Origin: Sutcliffiella tianshenii
GTDB taxonomy: Bacteria; Bacillota; Bacilli; Bacillales; Bacillaceae_I
Length of the DNA: 64,000 nucleotides
Assembly: GCF_016908565.1 (NCBI RefSeq)
Contig: NZ_JAFBED010000002.1
Span: 248,001 to 312,000, forward strand
Reading direction: 5' to 3'
Positions 60,556 through 64,000 of the stretch are shown in pieces. Below the pieces are notes generated by a model that saw nothing but the letters and a program-made list of their open reading frames with translations, was not told where the DNA came from and made no database searches. The position numbers and the translations under genes were made by a program. Position 1 is the first letter of the stretch. Each line of letters begins with the position of its first letter.

Positions 60556-62100
60556 TCAGTAATACTCATCAATATCTTTCAGCTTTTTTTTCTTGTTTTT
60601 CTTGTTTTCAAATCTCACTGTATCTTCCGATTGAACTTCAATAGGTCGCTTGGATTGCATAGAAAAAGGTAATCGGATGATTGCATCTCGCATATCCGCA
60701 AGACGCAAAGGATTTATTGGTTCCAAGAATGGCCTGCCTAAAGAAGTCAATCGAAGTAAATGAATAAGCAAAAAACAAAAGCATAAGGTAACTCCTAATA
60801 AGCCTAAAAAGTGAGCTGAAATGAGAAATGGAAACCGGATTAATCTAATCGTATTACCCATTTGATAGACGGGTGTTGTAAAGGAGGCCAAAGCAGAGAG
60901 TGCCACGATAATAAGCAGAACATTACTTGTGAGGCCTGCCTCCACTGATGCGGTCCCAATTACAATCCCTCCTACGATACCGATTGTTTGTCCGACTTTT
61001 GTCGGCAGTCTTGCCCCTGCCTCTCTCAGCAATTCTATTGCTAGTTCCAGAATGATTGCTTCAATAATGGGGGGCAGAGGTATCGCATTTCTAGACGTGA
61101 CCAAGGTACTTACGAGGTCTTTTGGAATCAATTCATAGTGATAGGTCAAAACCGCTACGTAGATAGGTGTAACTAATATGGAAAAAATGACAGCAAACAG
61201 ACGAACGACACGGAAAAAGGAAGCGATGATCCAGTTAAGAAAATAGTCTTCAAAAGCAGAGAAGAACTCAAAAAGCGTCGTTGGCCCAATCAATCCATGT
61301 GGGGCTCCGTCGACAAGAATGACAATTTTCCCTTCAGCCAGTACAGATGCAACTCTATCCGGTCGTTCTGTGTCAATAAATTGTGGAAATGGAGAGTTAT
61401 TATTATCCTGGATTAATTGAGTAATATAGGAGCTGTCGTTAATCTGATCAAATGAGATATCCTCTATTCTTTGAATTACCGTATGTATATTTTCACTATT
61501 TGCAACATCCTCCAAGTACAATAAAGCAACTCTGGTTTTGGATAACTTGCCGACAATAAATTCCTTCACTTCAAGCGTTGGTACAGGCAACCTTTTTCGA
61601 ACCAGGTTTAAATTAATATCCAATGATTCCACAAAGGATTCTTTGGGCCCTACAACACTGAATTCTACTTCCGGTAGGGAAACTTGCCGTCCCTTATTAG
61701 TTATTGCCGGCAACAATGCTACAGTGGTTGTTTCATCTGATAAATGTATGCCAACATAGCCGTATAGGAGCATTTCTTGAACTACATTCCAATCTTCCGT
61801 CATTTTGATGTCATCTATGGGTATTGTCAAAGCTAAGTCTTCCATCTTTTCTATTTCGTATTTATGGAAATATGGAAGAATCTCCTTTTGTATGATATCT
61901 TTATCAACCAAAGAGCTGTAATAATAGAGATGAAATGGTGTTTTACATTTCTCATAGAAGGAATCTACAAAATCGTCGGATTTCTTAAAGAGCTCTAACA
62001 TTTGTTCAAAAGTATTGGTTTTCTCAAACGTCTCATTTAATTTTGGTTCAGATTCTGTTTTATCTTTATTGATCAGTTTTTTTATAGGTCTTTTTTTCAT
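60556..62100 (-). CDS. GerA-family spore germination protein
   Basis: 514-residue A subunit. N-terminal soluble domain (about 1-240) with ALLYLEDVANSEN, then GKIVILVDGAPHGLIGPTTL and five or so membrane segments, including SRNAIPLPPIIEAIILELAI and EAGARLPTKVGQTIGIVGGI, which are strongly conserved. GerA-type subunits form ion-release channels opened by germinants. The C-terminal tail is Lys-rich. GGAGACAG lies upstream of the ATG. The operon order A-B-C is classic. Confidence 0.95.
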   Translation of the reverse strand: MKKRPIKKLINKDKTESEPKLNETFEKTNTFEQMLELFKKSDDFVDSFYEKCKTPFHLYYYSSLVDKDIIQKEILPYFHKYEIEKMEDLALTIPIDDIKMTEDWNVVQEMLLYGYVGIHLSDETTTVALLPAITNKGRQVSLPEVEFSVVGPKESFVESLDINLNLVRKRLPVPTLEVKEFIVGKLSKTRVALLYLEDVANSENIHTVIQRIEDISFDQINDSSYITQLIQDNNNSPFPQFIDTERPDRVASVLAEGKIVILVDGAPHGLIGPTTLFEFFSAFEDYFLNWIIASFFRVVRLFAVIFSILVTPIYVAVLTYHYELIPKDLVSTLVTSRNAIPLPPIIEAIILELAIELLREAGARLPTKVGQTIGIVGGIVIGTASVEAGLTSNVLLIIVALSALASFTTPVYQMGNTIRLIRFPFLISAHFLGLLGVTLCFCFLLIHLLRLTSLGRPFLEPINPLRLADMRDAIIRLPFSMQSKRPIEVQSEDTVRFENKKNKKKKLKDIDEYY

Positions 62101-62121
62101 TTCTGTCTCCTATTTATTCTT

Positions 62122-62152
62122 TAGGATGCATAGGATATTTTTGTTATTATTC
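62122..62152 (-). promoter_or_regulatory. Possible sigma-G promoter of the germination operon
   Basis: On the minus strand GAATA (62152-62148), 19 bases, CATCCTA (62128-62122), resembling the forespore consensus GHATR-N17/18-CATNNTA but with a spacer one base long. About 21 bases remain to the GerA-type start codon. Confidence 0.35.
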
Positions 62153-62210
62153 CAGTAAATAGGATAAAAATGCACTAATACAATACAAAAAATGTCAATT
62201 GTCTAAATTG

Positions 62211-62244
62211 AAAAGTCCAGCATCACATAAATGCTGGACTTTTC
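62211..62244 (-). terminator. Terminator of the DUF4179/small protein operon
   Basis: AAAAGTCCAGCAT/ATGCTGGACTTTT perfect stem with a 7-base loop. Confidence 0.93.
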
Positions 62245-62250
62245 CATAAA

Positions 62251-62457
62251 TTATAAAAGATGTTTGAATAGTCGTATTAAAAATCGTGGTATGAAAATAA
62301 TGATGTTCCAAAGGATGGAGAAAATAATCGAATCTCTGATTTCCTCGAAAAGCCTTCTCAAAAAACTTTGTTGCTTTCTTCTGTTTCTCATATTTTCAAC
62401 CACCAAATCTTTTAATGTTATTGAAATTTGTACCTTTATATTATTCTGTGTTGGCAT
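62251..62457 (-). CDS. Small hydrophobic basic protein of unknown function
   Basis: 68 residues: a polar start (MPTQNNIKVQISITLKDLV), a basic stretch (NRRKQQSFLRR) and a hydrophobic/basic C-terminal helix (SIIFSILWNIIIFIPRFLI). It starts 11 bases after the DUF4179 stop, has no clear ribosome binding site, and ends just before the operon terminator, so translation may be coupled. The terminator position favours a real gene. Family not recognised. Confidence 0.5.
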   Translation of the reverse strand: MPTQNNIKVQISITLKDLVVENMRNRRKQQSFLRRLFEEIRDSIIFSILWNIIIFIPRFLIRLFKHLL

Positions 62458-62468
62458 CTATAGTTGTA

Positions 62469-64000
62469 TTAATTTAATGGAACTTTTAATTTATATTCTT
62501 TAGGTAGATGGTAGGTAACCCAATAGCTTTGCAGTTTGAGCGTTTCGGGCAACGCTTGGTCTACCGGGATCTCCAGATAGAAAATCATGTTAGGGTCCTC
62601 GTTAACATCCATCAAGGAGAAATCTTCCCAATAGGAATCAAAATAAAACTTATCCGAGAGATTCTCTTCCACGGGATCGGTGCTCCAGTGAAATTTCTTT
62701 AGGAGTTCATTTTCCGGCTGTTTTCCCATGATTTTCAGCTGATAACGCTCTGGTCGGGATTCATCCTCCGGTAAAGTCTTGATGGTTGCATAGTCCAAGG
62801 TTGTTCCATAGAATTCCAGATTCAGCGGCAACCGCTCAACCTCTTCCAGTTTAAACTCTGCATTCAGAAAAATCTGCTCTGTATATGAAATATCATCCAA
62901 TTGAAAATATAACTTCTCCCCTTCCTTCATTGGAGAGGTAGCCAACATGCTGTCCGGATCATGATAGTGATTATGGAAGATTCGCTCTTCCATTATTTTT
63001 GTAGGCATCCCTTCCACTGTTATTTCATCCGTATCGTAATGATCGATATCATGATTGGATGAAAATTGCAAGGCAGCATCACCTTTCTCATTCACAAGGC
63101 TATAGCTGTAATTAAACTGCGGAGGCTCAAAATAATGAAGGTGATTCTTTTCTTTATAAACTTCAAAATCATGGAGGATCCGCTCTTTCTCCTGTTCTGT
63201 AAAGTCAATTTCCACTTCCAACCTATTGGAAGTAGTACTGGATTCTTTTTTTTGGATAAGGATGTCGAAAGTATCCATCACAGTATTTGAAGAATTAAGT
63301 TCAATTGTTTCCGTTTCTTTGATACCTTTCTTGTATTCTACTGGTATCGCGAGCTCCCAACTGCCGAAAACTCCGCCCACCCTGCTAGTATTCAAAACCA
63401 GCTCGAATCTCTCATGACCAACAATATCTGTTTTCTCGGCAAGGTCAAAGTATAAGGAGCCTTTTTTCAAATCATCACTGGTTGATATTATGCTGATATT
63501 CTCCAGTGGAATTAAATCTTCCTCAATCTTAATACTGATCATTCCGGGTTTAACTACCAGAAAATGATTTCCTGTATACGCGTAGGATTCTGTCAATTCT
63601 CTCTCTGTCTCAATGACATAGTCAATCCTTGATAACAGTGGAGTGACTTCCATATTGGTGATTTCAAGAGAAATCTCTTTGTCCTTTGCAACATAGGTAC
63701 CCCTCTCCCAGACATTGTAGAATTCACCATGGCTCATGTAATTGCTTGCAAGGGTTTTCCACTCATTCAATTGCGGAAGAAAATAGATGAATCCAAAACA
63801 AGTGATAAAAATGGCAAGTACTGAAACTAGCTGATACTTCCATGATTTTTTCTTGCTGCCATCCTTATTATACGGCTTTATATTTTGGAGGATTTTTTCC
63901 TGATAGGATGTTCCATTGATTACTGGATGCAGGTAACTCTCCATTGATTTCAATTGTTTTTCTATTTGGGATAATCTCTCCCTGCAAGCAGGGCAGAATT
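62469..64000 (-). CDS. DUF4179 anti-sigma-like membrane protein (5' end outside window)
   Basis: The frame stays open to the right edge, so at least 510 residues are present. The first visible residues are FCPACRERLSQIEKQLKSME, a Cys-pair of the type found in zinc-finger (zf-HC2) anti-sigma factors; the apparent TTG at 63953 is therefore internal. A membrane segment follows (VSVLAIFITCFGFIYFL), then the extracytoplasmic DUF4179 region (EISLEITNMEVTPLLSRIDY). It probably inhibits an ECF sigma factor encoded just outside the window. Confidence 0.8.
   Translation of the reverse strand, partial: FCPACRERLSQIEKQLKSMESYLHPVINGTSYQEKILQNIKPYNKDGSKKKSWKYQLVSVLAIFITCFGFIYFLPQLNEWKTLASNYMSHGEFYNVWERGTYVAKDKEISLEITNMEVTPLLSRIDYVIETERELTESYAYTGNHFLVVKPGMISIKIEEDLIPLENISIISTSDDLKKGSLYFDLAEKTDIVGHERFELVLNTSRVGGVFGSWELAIPVEYKKGIKETETIELNSSNTVMDTFDILIQKKESSTTSNRLEVEIDFTEQEKERILHDFEVYKEKNHLHYFEPPQFNYSYSLVNEKGDAALQFSSNHDIDHYDTDEITVEGMPTKIMEERIFHNHYHDPDSMLATSPMKEGEKLYFQLDDISYTEQIFLNAEFKLEEVERLPLNLEFYGTTLDYATIKTLPEDESRPERYQLKIMGKQPENELLKKFHWSTDPVEENLSDKFYFDSYWEDFSLMDVNEDPNMIFYLEIPVDQALPETLKLQSYWVTYHLPKEYKLKVPLN

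Noticed and set aside
1-64000. CRISPR arrays, rRNA, tRNA genes, complete insertion sequences or prophage
   Set aside because: I looked for regular spacers, conserved rRNA/tRNA cores, transposase motifs and phage modules and saw none.

Overview
This window is a chromosomal segment of a low-GC, spore-forming Bacillaceae species. The evidence is the gene order at the left end (aconitase, yneN-like thioredoxin, sspN, tlp, yneP, yneQ, yneR, then plsY, yneT, parE, parC), which follows the Bacillus subtilis citB-parEC region. Spore-specific genes (sspN, tlp, a gerA/gerB/gerC-type receptor operon), AAAGGAGG-like ribosome binding sites, many GTG/TTG starts, a T-box leader and DesK/DesR and TcyP homologues agree. 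It is not B. subtilis itself: the yne synteny is interrupted and several operons differ. I do not assign a genus.

Layout. 1-6,011: 3' part of aconitase, a membrane protein plus TlpA-type thioredoxin, DUF1287 and DinB proteins, an FbpB-like micro-protein, the spore proteins SspN and Tlp, and yneP/yneQ/yneR. 6,159-14,505: an accessory block of Nudix hydrolases, GNAT acetyltransferases, a CapA protein, an S9 peptidase, a phosphatase, a nucleotidyltransferase and a VOC protein, placed between yneR and plsY, which are neighbours in B. subtilis. 14,548-20,402: plsY, yneT and the topoisomerase IV operon parE-parC with a LexA-like box. 20,752-22,260: an AT-rich accessory patch with a HTH-LAGLIDADG-HTH gene driven by a promoter whose spacer contains a LexA box. 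22,427-29,436: guaD, two cupins, a GyrI-like protein, a sigma factor-ClpP paralogue operon, fumarase and TrhO.

29,596-40,590: an alpha/beta hydrolase, an unusual fusion of a DNA-binding HTH to a catalytically degenerate F1-ATPase beta-like domain, a divergent glucoamylase-like secreted protein, the cystine transporter TcyP, an amidase, a structured intergenic region, a DEAD-box helicase and DesK/DesR. 40,729-51,193: a lipoprotein, an M50-like protease, an RRNPP-type TPR regulator that seems to have lost part of its HTH, cytochrome bd oxidase including its 33-residue CydS subunit, TyrRS with a tyrosine T-box, a SatD-like regulator with tandem palindromic operators, a DUF3307 membrane protein and an MhqR-type dioxygenase.

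51,357-64,000: RDD and SpoIIM-like membrane proteins beside a five-gene membrane protein/DUF4129/DUF4350/MoxR/DUF58 operon, a germinant receptor operon (A-B-C), and a DUF4179 anti-sigma-like protein whose N-terminus lies beyond the window. No rRNA, tRNA, CRISPR array, complete insertion sequence or prophage was seen.

The most unusual items are the HTH-AtpD-like protein (30,591-31,637), the LexA-box-controlled LAGLIDADG protein (21,206-22,183), the tandem palindromes in the satD-like promoter (48,378-48,430), and the sigma factor-ClpP pair (24,842-26,100).
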